Shown: positions 1-12,227, counted from the stretch's first letter. The stretch is DNA of 64,000 nt from Saccharina japonica (GCA_008828725.1 MEHQ01001025.1:226960-290959); one strand, 5' to 3'. Numbers and translations are program-made. The notes: generated by a model not told the origin, from the letters alone.

Positions 1-255
1 CGGCACTGCGGTCATACCCCTGCCGCCGCCACCGTTGCTGGGCTGCCGTTCCTCTCGTACGCTACTTTTGTTTTTCGTTGTTTGTTTGATTTGCCGCATT
101 GCCTCACCCCACTTCCCTTATCATTTTTGGAGGCGTCGCCTGCAGAATTTTGTTTACTTATATCGCAAACACACCGAAACCATGAGGGGAAGGGAGTTTA
201 CTTTTTTGTGCGGAAGGAAAGTATGTATATATTTTACTTCTATCGCAAACACTCA
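1..255 (+). repeat. Dispersed repeat R1, partial copy cut by the window edge
   Basis: This stretch closely matches the reverse complement of about 26995-27242. Shared landmarks are the run of CCGCCGCCACCGTTGCTGGG, the segment GAGGCGTCGCCTGCAG and the motif TATCGCAAACAC, which occurs twice here. The copy runs off the left edge of the window, so its real start is not visible. Open frames over it are not supported as genes because they follow the repeat and not a protein. Confidence 0.8.
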
Positions 256-2040
256 AGTGTCTGCTTCGTGTATCCGCAAACGGAGAGTAATTTACAGCAG
301 GATCGGCGCACCAGTCTCATCCCGCACGCAGCTTATCATCAGCTGCGAGTGCTTTCAGAGAACCGAGCGTGGGTTTGATGGAGAATGTCGTGACCCTAAC
401 ATGCTCACGTGTCTGTCGCGGAGACGAGCTACGTACGTATGGTATCGCAATACGTAGTATTCATGGGTACGTACAACAGCAACCAGCAGCAGCTGTTCTT
501 CGCGGCGAGTATCGTACAGCCACTCACACGCCATGTAGGCACAACAACAGCAGCAGCTGTGGGGCCGTAATATAATATCATGATTGTTAATGTTATGTGC
601 GTGTTCTGGAGTAGTAGTGGGCAGAACTACGATGGCATGAGGGTATTTATAGCAGTCCACACAGAGACCCTTCCAACATAGTATTCTATCTGCAATACCT
701 ACGAGGGCCCTCCGAGCAGTAGTATCGAGTATATATTTTCACTGCGAGAGATGAGACTGTGGTGGTAAGGACAACCAACATACTGCTGTAGTACTGGCAG
801 TACTGGCAGAATGATCAGTACATAAACCCCGAATATAACAAGTGTGTTGAGTCCACAGACATCCAAAATAGTTGGAAGCACCCTGACCAGTATATCCTTA
901 TTATAGGCACTGGGCCAAGGAATAGGGTCAACGTTATGATTTGCGATAAAAAACAACTTGAAAATGAAACATGAATGTCGAGCTTCCGCCAATCACACGT
1001 GAGCTTTGAGTTGCATTTCGAGTTGCAAAATTACCGTGATTGGTCAGCAATGCCGTTACACTGCTACTGAGCACAAACAGAGCGTAACGAGTACAACCCT
1101 CAGGCTCTTGTTCATCGCCGCAGCAACCCTGCCGCCCAGCAGCAGCAGCAGCACCAGTCAGCACCATGCGTGTGAGCCGGCACACCCACGGTGCTCTATA
1201 GCTACCTGCGTGTGTCGGAACACCTACCATGCATCACCGAGGATGGATAGGCAGACCCGATAGCGTGCACATTATCCTATACCTCTGCACGACACCCACC
1301 ATGAGGCCAACCGCCACCACCAAAACACACTACTACACTCCTCCTCTGCTGTTCTGTTGCACCACCCAGGAGTAGCTGCAGCAGTGCAATTCTCACAGCC
1401 TGAGAGGATAGCAGGCGTACGTTCTTGTTGTATGTCGTCACCGTCTGCCTGCACCACTACGCACCTCTCTCTCTTCTGCTGTGTGTGTTGTTCGGGCCGC
1501 GTTGTTGGCATGTTTTTTGTTGTTATTACCACACCGATGATCTAACTTCGTGTGTGATGTCAGCAGCAGCAGTAGTGGTGTGATTCGGCACACAGTCGAG
1601 AGATCAGCAGCAGTTATGTAGTGCGTCAAGTACGTCCATGTTGTTGTTGTCGTCGTTTGCGTACACCACGTGCTTGATGTGGATGTATGTAAATCTTGCT
1701 GCGCGAAGCACCAATCACTACGTAACACTCTGCCCGTAAGTATAACAACCGCTTGTTTCATAAAATGAACATCGAAACCACCTTACATTTACGGACGTAT
1801 TGGTACGAAATAATATTGGATCGAAGGCTCGTTGTCATTTCATTTACATAGTTCGCCGAAAAGCTGCGGCACAGCAGCAGAGCGTCCGCTACAATCGATC
1901 GAGGGTACAACGGTTCGTGCGGTCGTCCTTTGCCTCTACACCACACACACTGCCTAATCTGTTGTGCCAAAGTTGCTCAAAATGAACCGAAACGCCTCAA
2001 AAGTTTTTATTTGACAAAACGTTACCCCTATCCCCTGGAG
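256..2040. other. No gene seen; CAG-rich unique sequence
   Basis: Only short open frames occur, on both strands, with no recognisable domain. The sequence is rich in short CAG/CTG and TACGTA motifs, as in much of the first 35 kb. Confidence 0.5.
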
Positions 2041-2044
2041 GTGA

Positions 2045-2175
2045 GTTATTATGTAATACGCTTGGGTAGGGATGGTGATGATGTCGAAACGGATCTTCAC
2101 GACTGTGCCAGTTTCAGTATGCCCCGCGGGGGACCGGCCCAACCACGCGCCACCTGACCCCGATCAGCACCGCAC
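2045..2175 (+). repeat. R1 GC-rich segment, short truncated copy
   Basis: The run starting GGTGATGATGTC and continuing through CAGTATGCCCCGCGGG and GACCCCGATCAGCACCGC matches 3030-3160 and, inverted, about 26740-26880. The copy stops abruptly at about 2180, where the others continue. Confidence 0.75.
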
Positions 2176-3024
2176 CCGCTATATGTTATACCTGGTATGT
2201 GCACCTGGTGGTCGGCTCGGCGGATGTATGCCTGCCCTTGCCAACTCTCGACTATGTGTAACGGTTTTCCACGGTACTTTGAAGGAGCTAGGAGGAGAGC
2301 CGGTCAAAATTAAGACAAGCACCCTGTTAGAGCGATTGTGTTGGCCTCGCTCTTACTTCTGACCACTCCCAGTGTGCTGCCGTAGCTTGCAACAGCGTCC
2401 GGTACCCCCCCCCCCCTGTTGGATACACACCTTTTCCCTTAGACTCTGAAGTATGTTGTCTCGCTTTGCCGTCCCTAGTGCTCGTTTTTGTTTTCAGTAT
2501 GTATATAGCCGTTTGCGCTGTGGTTCTGCTGTGGTCCTAAGCATTGCCATGCTCTTGTTTTGCCGCACCGCGCTTCGCCTTTTTGACCCTTGGAAACCCT
2601 CAGTCGGCATTGCTTTACACGTCCACCAGTGGGCGGCGGCGAGTAGGGTGCTATACGTTGGGCTTACCCGTGACGGGCGTTGTGGAAACCCAGTTCCGTT
2701 CAGCTGGTGAGTGAGATTTGGTGGTAAAACGAGACACACATACACACCCATGACTCGTGACCTTGAGTTGGTTGAGGACATGCCCGTCCAACGAAAGTGC
2801 TGCCTCGTACGCCGAAGAGGATGGAGCTGAGTTAGTAAGAGTTGGTGTTGGGTGATCCAGAGGCATTCGGTGAAGGCTGTCTGTCGATGCAGGACGTCTC
2901 CTGCTCGTCGGGTGTACACTTAGTTTTTTAGTTGTCATCGCGTTTTTTTCGCGTAAAATTTTGTTAGCCGGCTGTGTCAATCCCCGCCTCCCTTCCTCCT
3001 TGACTTCGAATTTATCGCGGCTTT

Positions 3025-3565
3025 TATTCGATGGTGATGATGTCCGAATGACTCTTCACGACTATGCCTGTTTCAGTATATGCCCCGCTGGGGACCGGCT
3101 CTGCCGCGCGCAACTCGACCCCGATCGGCACCGCACCCGCGCAGCGCCCGACGCACGCGTCAGCCCTCGGTGACCCCGCCGAGAAAACGGGCCCCGATGC
3201 CGAACTCGGCGAGCGGGGGGCGGGGGGAGGCGGCCTCCCGGGGACGCCTCGCTCCGTCCTCTGGAACGGGGCCGGGGCCGATCCGCGGTAGTGGAGGGGT
3301 TCGCAACGTATTCGGAGGGCTGTCCCGCCTGGGGTCGCCCCTACACTAAAATCAAGTCAACTCATCAACACTAATTTCAAGATAAAAATTCCGTACACTA
3401 ATTTCAATATATTTTTCCTACACTAAAATCAGTATATATATGTCAAAGAGTCCAAAAAAAGAAAAAAAAAGTATCCGAAACTTCGGTCAGAATCGAAAAC
3501 GACCCAAAATGGGGCGAAATAGCCGCTCCTACACTAAATTCAAGATAAAAGATCCGCAAAAAACA
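3025..3565 (+). repeat. R1 repeat: GC-rich segment plus A-rich tail
   Basis: The GC-rich half (about 3025-3345) matches 26555-26880 in inverted orientation, including CGGCCTCCCGGGGACG and GTATTCGGAGGGC. The A/T-rich half (about 3345-3565) has repeated ACACTAATTTCAAGATA units, which also occur inverted near 26400-26560 and directly near 15525-15680. A frame is open through the GC-rich part on both strands, but this is a property of the repeat and not evidence of a gene. Confidence 0.75.
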
Positions 3566-3730
3566 AAATCGAGCAAAACAAAATAACGAAAAATGGCGAC
3601 TGCTGTACGTACGTGTTAAATGCTAAACAAGGGCTCCGCATCGATGCCGGCATTTTGTTTTTGTCCGCTATATACGTGCTGCTAGTTTCTGGACTGCTGC
3701 TACCGTTGCTGCTGCACATGGGTTATACAC

Positions 3731-3764
3731 TACTACTACTACTACTACTCCTACTACTACTACT
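3731..3764 (+). repeat. (CTA)n microsatellite
   Basis: About eleven ACT/CTA triplets with one interruption. A G/T-rich stretch of GGGTGGGTGG type lies about 70 bp downstream (3836-3870). Confidence 0.9.
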
Positions 3765-4116
3765 TTATGTACTGTGCTGATGTATACTGCTTTCACACTA
3801 CTACTGTTATCGTGGGAGGGTGGACCGGTTGGTGTGTGGGTGGGTGGGTGGGTGTGGGTGGGTCGGTTGGTACGTGGATGACTGCGTTCGTTCGTACCTG
3901 TTCGTGGTGGCCGGCCCTGTTTTTTTGTTTATTTTTGCCTGTTACAACGGTTCCGCGTGGATACCGGCATATAACGTGTCAATTTACCTGATCAGTGGAT
4001 GGCGCCATAGGGTGTAGATCGTGTCCCAGTTATTGTTTGGTATTTTTGTTTTTGTCCATTATACCGGCTGCGCCCTGGCATAGCTCGGGGTACCACTATT
4101 CATATCGTATATACAG

Positions 4117-4285
4117 GGCGTTTCGCGTAGCGGGCAGTTTCGCCCTCCGCCCGCTACGCTCGCTCGTCAAGGACGCAACATAGTATGAAAGAAAGTCACA
4201 GATGACACAGAAACGAAGGAGGAAACAGGCGACTTGCAAATGCCGAGAGCTCCATGCCCCAGGACAGCAAAAAAAACTAATTGGT
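4117..4285 (+). repeat. GC hairpin plus R2 3' segment
   Basis: GCGTAGCGGGC and GCCCGCTACGC form an 11 bp stem near 4124-4160. The sequence after it shares GCGACTTG...AATGCC and GAGCTCCATGC..CCAGGACA with the blocks near 22385-22600 and 24065-24290, where a hairpin of the same GC type also precedes it. This looks like one end of a dispersed element, family R2. Confidence 0.6.
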
Positions 4286-4837
4286 GAGGCTGTCACATTT
4301 CGGGCGAGAGGTCCGGACACAGATCATCAGCGTCTGTTAGCCTTCGTAACCACCACTTTCAGAGCAATGACGCATACAGCCTCGAATATTTGGTGCCATC
4401 TCGTTCCACGTAAGGCGAGTTATCATTAGCCGCGTATGATGTTTCGTGCGCAAAGCACCACCCTTTTTCTTGGATGAATCGATGAAAATAATCAAAGAGA
4501 CCTACCTGGCACTGTAATACGTCGTATATAGGTGTTTACAATACACTGCCAGGGGGGGGGGCTGGCTGTTTTCTAAGAGTTGCGTTTTCTTGTTGATACC
4601 AATTGTGTTTTCGAAGGTGGCCCAAGTTGTAAACACCTACAGGTGCCAGGTACCTGGTATGATACACAGCAGTACTACGATTTTGGTTGAGGCTACGTAC
4701 TGCTGTGCATACCAACATCACACAACGTCTACGCGTATATATATGACGTACACGTCCCTTGACTAAAGCATTGTTCAGAGCGAACCGGAAGGGGAACGAC
4801 AGAGCGGCAAGCACACGAAGTACGATGCACAAGCAAG

Positions 4838-4980
4838 CGTGATCGGCTGGATGCGATTGCTATTGTAACGCAGAGCGTCACGGTATTGTAAGGTTTCTCG
4901 GTACTTGTCCCACTCCTATTGCTAGTGTCTGGTGGCGTGCTGCGTGGTTTGTCGCTGTTGGCTTGTGGGTGCAGGGGCGG
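4838..4980 (+). repeat. R2 repeat, short diverged copy
   Basis: The motif GTGATCGGCTG...GATGCGATTGCT...GTCACGGT and the following TGGTGGCGTGCTG match copies near 9595-9720, 22060-22190 and 23745-23870. It is shorter and more diverged than those. Confidence 0.6.
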
Positions 4981-6310
4981 CCGAGGATTTGGATATCATA
5001 CACCTAACCCCCCCCCCCGAGAGGCCGAAAAACATTTTTTTTGCCGAAAAACATTTTTGTTACCACTTTTGTTTTTCCCGTGTACGAATATACTTCGTGT
5101 ATACTGGTGGTGTACCCGGTGTATCCAGCAGGGTGTATCGGTCAGTATCGGTGTATGTTTTGTGTAACAGCTACAGTAGTACCGGAGAGATGCAAACCCT
5201 CGCATCAAGTCAAATAACGTACGAGTAACATCACATCTCCGACAGATAGGTACAGGATATTTACAGAAGCAGTAAGATTGTCTACTCGTACCAGGTGGTT
5301 CGTGCAACACGGCGTTCACGTCCCCACACGGAGCGAACGTGAAACAACCCGAGCAACGATTCGCAGTGTTCTACCAGGTTATACTGTTGTAGCGCCGGTC
5401 AAAAATAAATATTCTCCGCACGTACAGCAGCAGTGCAGTATTAAGGAGGTAGTATTAATACTACTACTGTAGTACCGCCACGTAGGGCAGACCGGGGCAA
5501 TTACTCGTACAAGTAGTGCTACCGAGATATAGTAGTATCGAGATTGCGAGTAAAAGGGTCTACCCACACCAGTATGAATACGTGGCTCGTCTAAATACGG
5601 CATCCAAGTCCCCACCCAGAAACACACGAAGCAATGGCTTGCAAAGTTTGACTGCTGTAGTAGCTGCGGGAAGCGCTACGAGTACTGCTTGCTGCTGCTG
5701 TAGTACCAAGATTCACCTTTGCGAGCAAGCATGCTGCTGCAGCTCGGTGGTGAGGCAAGGCAACATGGTTATATGAGGTACCACAGGTACGTACCGGTAT
5801 ATACGAGTATGATGATACCAGATACCAGGTACTCGTATACTCGAAGTATACGATATAGGGCAGGGCGAGTATAGGGCATCAAGGCGTCGATCACTACTGG
5901 ACTTGACTGGACTGATACAGAGGCCCCGTCCGTCGCGACCTTCTTCAGGCAGTGCTCATCCATCCAAGCCTGCGGATCCCACGGCTCTTCGGGACCTTCT
6001 GGTCCACCTTCGATCGAGCTCATAGCTCCTTTGTACCGCTCACTTTTTTTTTTTTTTTTTTGTCCATCCCATTTATTATCTTCGCCCTTCCTTTCTCTCT
6101 CCTCCCTAGTCGTAACTCAGATCCGGGGTCACAAAGTAGGCTCCTCTCCCTCCTCCCCCACTACGGTTCTTGCCTTGCATTTTTATCGCGAGAAGACTTC
6201 AGCCTTTCCTTCCCTCGTCGACTCGCATCGAATTGTGCCTACCCACGCTACTATTAATTGGCGTTCTCAGCAGTTGATTCCGTTTTTTATTTATTTTTGC
6301 AGATAAACTC
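4981..6310. other. No gene seen
   Basis: Short open frames only. The stretch holds homopolymer runs (C at about 5010, T at 6045-6061) and CGTAC/CAG motifs. Confidence 0.5.
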
Positions 6311-6314
6311 AAAA

Positions 6315-6391
6315 GTCCGACCCACGTGAGATTCGAACTCCAGACATGAACGTTCAGAAGCGTTCGAGGTTACCTCTAGACCATCGGGGCG
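6315..6391 (-). tRNA. tRNA-like sequence (tRNA pseudogene or SINE head)
   Basis: On the minus strand the sequence has an A-box-like TGGTCTAGAGG, then a hairpin GAACG/CGTTC in the anticodon-arm place with loop CTTCTGAA, then a B box GTTCGAATC, and TTTT just beyond the 3' end. This is the layout of a tRNA-type Pol III transcript. The acceptor stem (GCCCCGA against GTGGGTC) and T stem pair only in part, the D arm is irregular and the anticodon loop has eight bases, so a working tRNA is doubtful. A tRNA-derived SINE head or a decayed tRNA, perhaps Arg-like (TCT in the loop), fits better. Confidence 0.45.
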
Positions 6392-6399
6392 ACCGACTC

Positions 6400-7390
6400 T
6401 CCCTCGACTCTCCTGCTGCAGTCGCTGCCTCTACGCAGCTGCAGCTCATAGGCCTGCGGCCGCCCCTGGTATTGTAGTAGTATGGAAGGCCTTGTATCAA
6501 GCAGGGCGGGGGCCCTCTACCACCCCCTGTGTTCAGTTTTATATAGGTATTGTATAGGCGTAGAGGGAGGGGATGGTCTCAGGTACCCCCCCCCCCTGTC
6601 AAAACGTAAAAGTTGAACAATTTGACGTGAGGTGTCGAAAAACATTTTTCGACCACCCTCGGTGGGTGAGCAATGTTGCAGTATATTGTGGTTTGTTATG
6701 TTTGCATCGATATAATATCCCGCCGCATATTTCTCTTGAATCATGTGCTGCTGCAATCAATCGGTCAAACGAAAAGTTTAGTGTAGCAATTCAATATAAT
6801 TTCTCGAAAAACATGACTTTGAATCCTATCGAGGAATGGTGTACTGTGTTAAAAAAACCGAATAATGCTAAAGGGTCAACGAACACCCGTGGGCAACCAG
6901 CGAGGCGAGCTACGGTCCGTGTCCTCCCTGGGGCACCGCGGCCAGCGGAGAGTATGCCTGCCGGCACCAGCTAAGAGACTATCATTCTTAGATGCCTTGG
7001 GTCTTGGGTGGCTGGCGCAGCCCCGAAAAGCCGCAAGCTGGCAGCGGCGACGGGGATACGGCAATCGAGCTTCTGAGCGAAGTTGTGACCTGGTCGGTGC
7101 TCGTGTGTTTTGGGAGGCTGAAAGGAATAGAAAACTGGGTACGCGACGGTCTTGTGATTTGTTCAGGCGCCGCGGGTGATCTACTCTGGGCTAGGGGGCG
7201 TCGGACCTCGCGCTGCGGCTGCTCCGGTGGTCCTGCCTCGCGGGAATGATGGATCTCGCCTCAGAAGCAGCCGACGACATGGCTCAAGTTTGCGTGGCTA
7301 GCTTCGGTTTCATGGAACATTCCACGTCGAGTTGGACCAACTCCGCAAATTGAATAGCACGAATAGAACAGAAGGACGTGTGGTAGTACA
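6400..7390. other. No gene seen
   Basis: There are open frames on both strands at 6573-7250 but no domain. A short inverted repeat, GTCGAAAAACATTTTTCGAC, lies at about 6634. Confidence 0.45.
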
Positions 7391-8265
7391 GTAGTGTAGA
7401 TAGAGAACGTATAACGCCTTCCAAGTCTGCAACAAAGAATGCCTGTGCTATTTGTGGAAACATTTTCCATTTTTTTCTTCCACCACTATTAAAAAATCAT
7501 GAAGTAGTTCCCAAGAAAGAGATGGATCACGATTTTTCCGCGAAATTTCTTGCTCGAACTTTCCCATTCTAATAATATTATTTTGTGAAAAAATACCCGA
7601 AATACTGTCCAAGAAATTCTTGGATTTTTCCGAGACCATTATTCGATAAAAAGCCGGTACAGAGCTGATTTTACGCCTTCTTCGTAGTTCGGCTTGCTCC
7701 GTGTCATAAACATTTGGAGACAGCCGGCGTTTGGTGTAAAGGAGGGCCACCCCCGAGATGCGCTGTGGGTACCTTGTGCACACGCGTATCTTGACAGCCC
7801 CTCAGCCGTACCAAGCGGCAGCCTGTGACACCCCATCGCGATTGTCTGCGGCTGGAGGATTCGCGCTTCGCGGCATGCATGCGCTGCAAGCTGAAGAACG
7901 TGACGAGAGCGGGGGGGTAACACGAGATATCTGTGCGAAACACGGACGGATCATGTGCGGCGTGCGGCGATAGGCACGAACGAGAAAGACACAGCAGCAG
8001 CAGCGGATTTAAACATTCGAGGACGCTCTTTGCTGTGGCGATACTTCGTATATAGATATCTGACGTTCGTTCCCGAGAGGGGGTGATGATGTGGAGTGCG
8101 CAGGAGTGGAGGACGTGGTGTTGCTCTGTGAGGAGTGGGGAGAGTCGGGGGTGTGGGGGGCAACGAAAGGAAACCGTGGGTTGAACCTTGAAGGGTCAAT
8201 GATCAACTTCAACAGGAGCGGGCCCCGCAAGATTTACAGCGCCCGTGTTCACATAATGGAATCGT
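7391..8265 (+). repeat. Tandem duplication, copy 1
   Basis: The copy runs from AGTGTAGATAGAGAACGTAT to CACATAATGGAATCG and is followed directly by a second copy. Shared parts include CCTTCCAAGTCTGCAAC, CCACCCCCGAGATGCGCTGT and GTGTTGCTCTGTGAGGAGTG. No coding frame is conserved between the copies. Confidence 0.8.
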
Positions 8266-8269
8266 CGTT

Positions 8270-9120
8270 GTAGTGTAAATCGAGAGCGTATAATGCCTTC
8301 CAAGTCTGCAACGAAAAATGCCTGTGCTACTTATGGAAACCTTTTTCAATATTTTGTTCTGCCACTATTAAAAACACCAAGAAATGTCCGAGAAAATGTG
8401 GCCCACATATTTTCCTTCTTGCTCGAACTTTCCCAAATATTTCCGAGATTTTTACGTTAAAAATAGTACTCGAAATAATTTCCAAGACATTTTTTAGATT
8501 TTTACGATAATTGCTTTCGAATAAAAGTCAGTACGAAGCTGATTTTACACCTTCGTAGATCGGCTTGCTCCGTGCTCTAAACAATTGGAGACAGCTGACG
8601 TTTGTTGTGAAGATGGTCCACCCCCGAGATGCGCTGTGAGTGCCGTGTGCGCAGGCGTATCTTGAGAAGGGCAGCGCCGGCCCCTCAGCCGTACCAAGCT
8701 GCAGCCAATCGCACCACATCGCGAGTGTCTGCGGCTAGAGGATGCGCGCTTGGCGGTATGCATGCGCCGCCAGCTGGAGGACGTGACGAGAGATCGAAAC
8801 ACGCGAACGGATCTTGTAGGTGTGGTGTGCCGCGATAGGCAGGCACAAGGAAGACACAGCAGCAGCAGGAGCCGATAGCAGCCGGTAGGAGTACGCTCCT
8901 TACTTTAGCGATATATAGACATCTGGTGTGTGTTCCCGAGTGGAGGTGATCGGGAGCGCGCAGGGGTGCAGGAGGTGGTGTTGCTCTGTGAGGAGTGGGG
9001 AGAGTGGAAGGTGGGGGCAACAAAACAAACTGTGGCTTGGAGCTTGCAGGGTCAAGAATCAGCTGCAACCGGAAGGGAGTCCCGCAGGATTTATAACGCC
9101 GGTGTTCGCCTATTGGAATG
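8270..9120 (+). repeat. Tandem duplication, copy 2
   Basis: Diverged direct copy of 7391-8265 in the same order throughout, with many substitutions and small indels, so the duplication is old. Frames that look open (for example minus 8685-9068) are interrupted in the other copy. Confidence 0.8.
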
Positions 9121-9359
9121 GTTCCGGTTTAATTAAAAAAACACTTCTTGTGGTAATCCGTGTTATGCAATTTCACTCGAAAATGTCTGATTGGTGACTA
9201 ACTTTTCGACCAATCAGATGCACATAAAACCAAACAATTAGTTGTTTTCCCGAAATCCACAAAACAATCTTCGTTAATACGGGCCCCACCCTCACAGCGG
9301 ACGTACGGAGCATATACTGTAGTTCCAGTATTTTTATTTAAATCATAGCTACAACGACC

Positions 9360-9955
9360 AGCTACCGATCTTTATTCGACCGCAAAAGCGACAGGACCTT
9401 CGACGGTGGTACGAGAGCTTACGCCGTGGCCCTTGTCGATTGCGCGTTGAACTGTGTGTCAAATTGCGACGTGAACAGCAGTGTTACGGTTTGCCACGAC
9501 ATTCGCTATAAAAGGCACGTACAGAAAAAGTACGACTATCATACAGAACACGTACAGTATGTACATGTCTGAAACACGCGGTATTCCTGCTGTTGTGATC
9601 GGCTGACAGAGATGTTGATGCGATTCCTGTTACATCGAAGAACGTCACGGTGTGAACATACTAACGATTCTCCGTTGTTCTATCCTCCTCTCATTGCTGG
9701 TGCCTGATGCCGTGCTGTCTTTCGTCGCTGGTGGCATGCGGGTGAGCACATAATACTCGTCACGGTCTGTAGTATATTTGCATGGAGAATGATCTGCTTT
9801 GCTCAGGAAATTGAATAAACAACCGACCGTCACCGCTATCAACTTTTCTTCGGCCGCTAAAACGATAGAATCTCGACAGTGACACGAAAGGAAACTTGTG
9901 CCGTCGCCTTTACTGTTCGCGCGTTGTTTAGTGCCACCCTGCGACGTGAAGCAAC
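9360..9955 (+). repeat. R2 repeat with flanking similar segments
   Basis: The core (about 9545-9790) matches 22000-22230 and 23690-23915: GATCGGCTGACAGAG, GATGCGATTCCTG, GTCACGGTGTGA and GCTGGTGCCTGATGCCGTGCTGT. Each side carries a diverged copy of one segment (about 9365-9475 and 9845-9955) that shares CGACAGT/CGACGGT, TGTGCCGTCG-like and GCGACGTGAA motifs. A similar segment occurs at 21780-21885. The direct flanking repeats may be terminal repeats of a small element. Confidence 0.5.
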
Positions 9956-9967
9956 AGGTGTTTTTTT

Positions 9968-10368
9968 CAGGGCCTTCCTCGGGAAAAATCCCGAACGTTT
10001 CGGGAATCGAGGTAAATCAACCATATCAAACTAACCAAGGAGGAATAAACAATGAAAAAAGCACCACAAGAAAGACCAAACCACGGCGAATCGAATGACG
10101 GCGTTTTCATTTCGTTTTACGAAGTAGGAACCGCGGTATGGCCACGGGAATTATACCACGGGAATTCAAAAGCAAATTCCCGTGGTAAAATTCCCGTGGC
10201 CATACCGCGGCTCCTACATCGTAACAAAAAAAACGTCGTCATTCGATTCGCCTTGGTTTGGTCTTTCTTATGGGGCTTTCAACATTGGTTATTTGGCATT
10301 GGTTAGTTTGATATGGTTGATTTACTCGATTCCCGCAATCTTCGGGAATTTTCCCGAGGAAGGCCCTG
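9968..10368. mobile_element. Foldback MITE with hAT-like termini
   Basis: The whole 401 bp is an imperfect palindrome that begins CAGGGCCTTCCTCGGGA and ends with its reverse complement. The centre, about 10125-10215, is nearly perfect: CCGCGGTATGGCCACGGGAA against TTCCCGTGGCCATACCGCGG. CAGGG...CCCTG ends are typical of hAT transposons, which duplicate 8 bp. The flanks here are runs of 7 and 9 T, compatible with a T-rich target duplication but not proof of one. No transposase is encoded, so it would depend on another copy. The family assignment is inference. Confidence 0.75.
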
Positions 10369-10369
10369 T

Positions 10370-12049
10370 TTTTTTTTCGCGTGGGTCAGAGACATGTTTA
10401 GCTTAAAGACAAAAAGTGTGCATCAAAGTCCAATTCAATCTTTGAATTGTTGTTTTGGGCATCACACGAACTACTTTAGCCATCATAGTCCTCGGGCTAA
10501 ATATATTCGCAGATATCTCCCGCCGCTGACCGTTTTTCTTTGCGGTGTTTTCACCGAGACGAACCCCAGCCTCGTGTGGACCGGCTCGCGCCACGGATCC
10601 GCCCGCTCCGCCCGCTCCGCCCGCACCCGTCCCGTGTGCAAAGCAGCGTCGGGGGTGGGATCTCCGCAAAATCCTGCGCTGACGGCGTTTTTGCGCCTTC
10701 TGTGACTCGCACACTCAGCCGAGCATGCGTGAATTTGAGTATTTGATTCGGGTGCGGGGTCTCCGACTTCAGATCTCCAGGGGGCGTCGGCTGCCCTGCG
10801 GGCGTACCCTCGTGGCTTACCCTCGTGTGGGGGGGCGAGCGGGCGTCCGTTCTACGATATGAATTACAGCCCCGCCCGAAGCACGCCTCGTTATTGTGTT
10901 TCCCTGAAGTGTGACAAGTAGAGGTGTTTTTTGGTTGGGCGACAGTAGAGGCTTGAACCAACAAGAACGATCAGTGTTCAGGGTAGAAACCACCACCTCC
11001 ACTCATTCTGCAGGGGATGTTGACGCAGGGTATATCACGCCCAATATCCTTATGTATAACTCAATGTGCTGTATAACTTAATAAGCGGCCTGTGCATTGC
11101 TTTCGACATCCCCTCTTTGCTATGCCCGAGGATCGCTGGAGAGTTGACTTTTCCCGGACTTTCCACACAAAACATATACTTCGTTCATATATATCCGAAC
11201 ACACTCTCGAGCTCGCGAAGAGAGGGAAAGCCAGAGAGACAGCTAAGAAGTCCTGACCACAGTGGAGAAAGATAGACGGGAACACGGGGTATGAGGTCAA
11301 AGGTAACGGCACGAGTGTGCGAACAGATCGGGCGATTTGAAATGCCTGTTGTTGCCACACACGGAGCCGACATATCCTTGCTTTATGGTAAAATGAAACA
11401 ACGCGGATGAAACATCAAATCGGTGAGTAATGGGCGATAATATGTAAAAATGACGGTTGGAGCCATTGCGCCATATTCTTTATGTCGGATCAAATATCGA
11501 GTTGATGTTTGATTGGCGACAGATCCATGTATTGCTTCAAGTGGGAGTAAGCAGGACTTTTGAGAGGGGATGCCAAAAAACTCGATGGAACTACCTTGAC
11601 AATGGCGCTGAAAGGCAGTGGACTCGGGCATTTAATATGACTGTAGCCCAGCAACTAAGGTCAATGGGAACACATCGCCATGATAGAGTTGTGATTGGAT
11701 GCAGACAACAAACTCCGCCGCACGCTCACGCTGCTGTACTGCTGCGTGTAGTAGCTACCTGCAGCGAGCGCAGCAGCCAGAGAGCAACGCGGACATACGC
11801 AAGGCATAAAGTTTGACAGAGGCAGCCTCCCTGACAGCCCCGAGGCCGGCGAGGATATCCTTATTCGTACAACAAACAAATACTCGTATCTACAGCAGTC
11901 GTTGAGCGAAGTTGATCAGTATGAACACAGAAGCTCAAAGAAAGAAAGTACTTATAATACAAGGTTCCCCTTCGGGATGTTGGTCACTTGAAATCCCGGG
12001 GGTGTCGCAAGGTGAAAATAGATCGCACATGCTTCAAAGTTAATTTTTT
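10370..12049. other. No gene seen
   Basis: Several open frames under 140 codons lie on both strands, without recognisable domains. The GC-rich piece at 10560-10650 has CCGCTCCGCC repeats. Confidence 0.45.
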
Positions 12050-12227
12050 GGAGCAAACCTGTGGCATAGACTGTAAAAGTAGTAGCGACGGCCATTCCAA
12101 ACGAAACACACATCACTGTACCTCAGATACGATATCATCTCGTCACAATAATTTCGTTAGGAATGGCCGTCGCTACTACTTTTTCGTTTGAACAATACAG
12201 CAGGCTATGCCACGGTTTGCTCCAACT
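12050..12227. mobile_element. Inverted-repeat (MITE-like) element
   Basis: The left arm begins GGAGCAAACCTGTGGCATAG and holds AGTAGTAGCGACGGCCATTCC. The right arm is its reverse complement, ending CTATGCCACGGTTTGCTCC. The loop (about 12107-12155) holds GATATC. There is no coding content. The sequence to its right (GCCAGAGTTCGCGGCTTTGAAGGCCCA) recurs in diverged form at 14000-14045, so the element sits in another repeat. Confidence 0.7.

Noticed and set aside
4117-4165. GC hairpin as a bacterial-type terminator
   Set aside because: No T run follows and the context is a eukaryotic dispersed repeat; a similar hairpin recurs at 22.4 and 24.1 kb in the same repeat family.
10900-11005. Second tRNA-like sequence (minus-strand GGTTCAAGCCT)
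   Set aside because: A B-box-like motif is present, but no convincing A box or stems are found.
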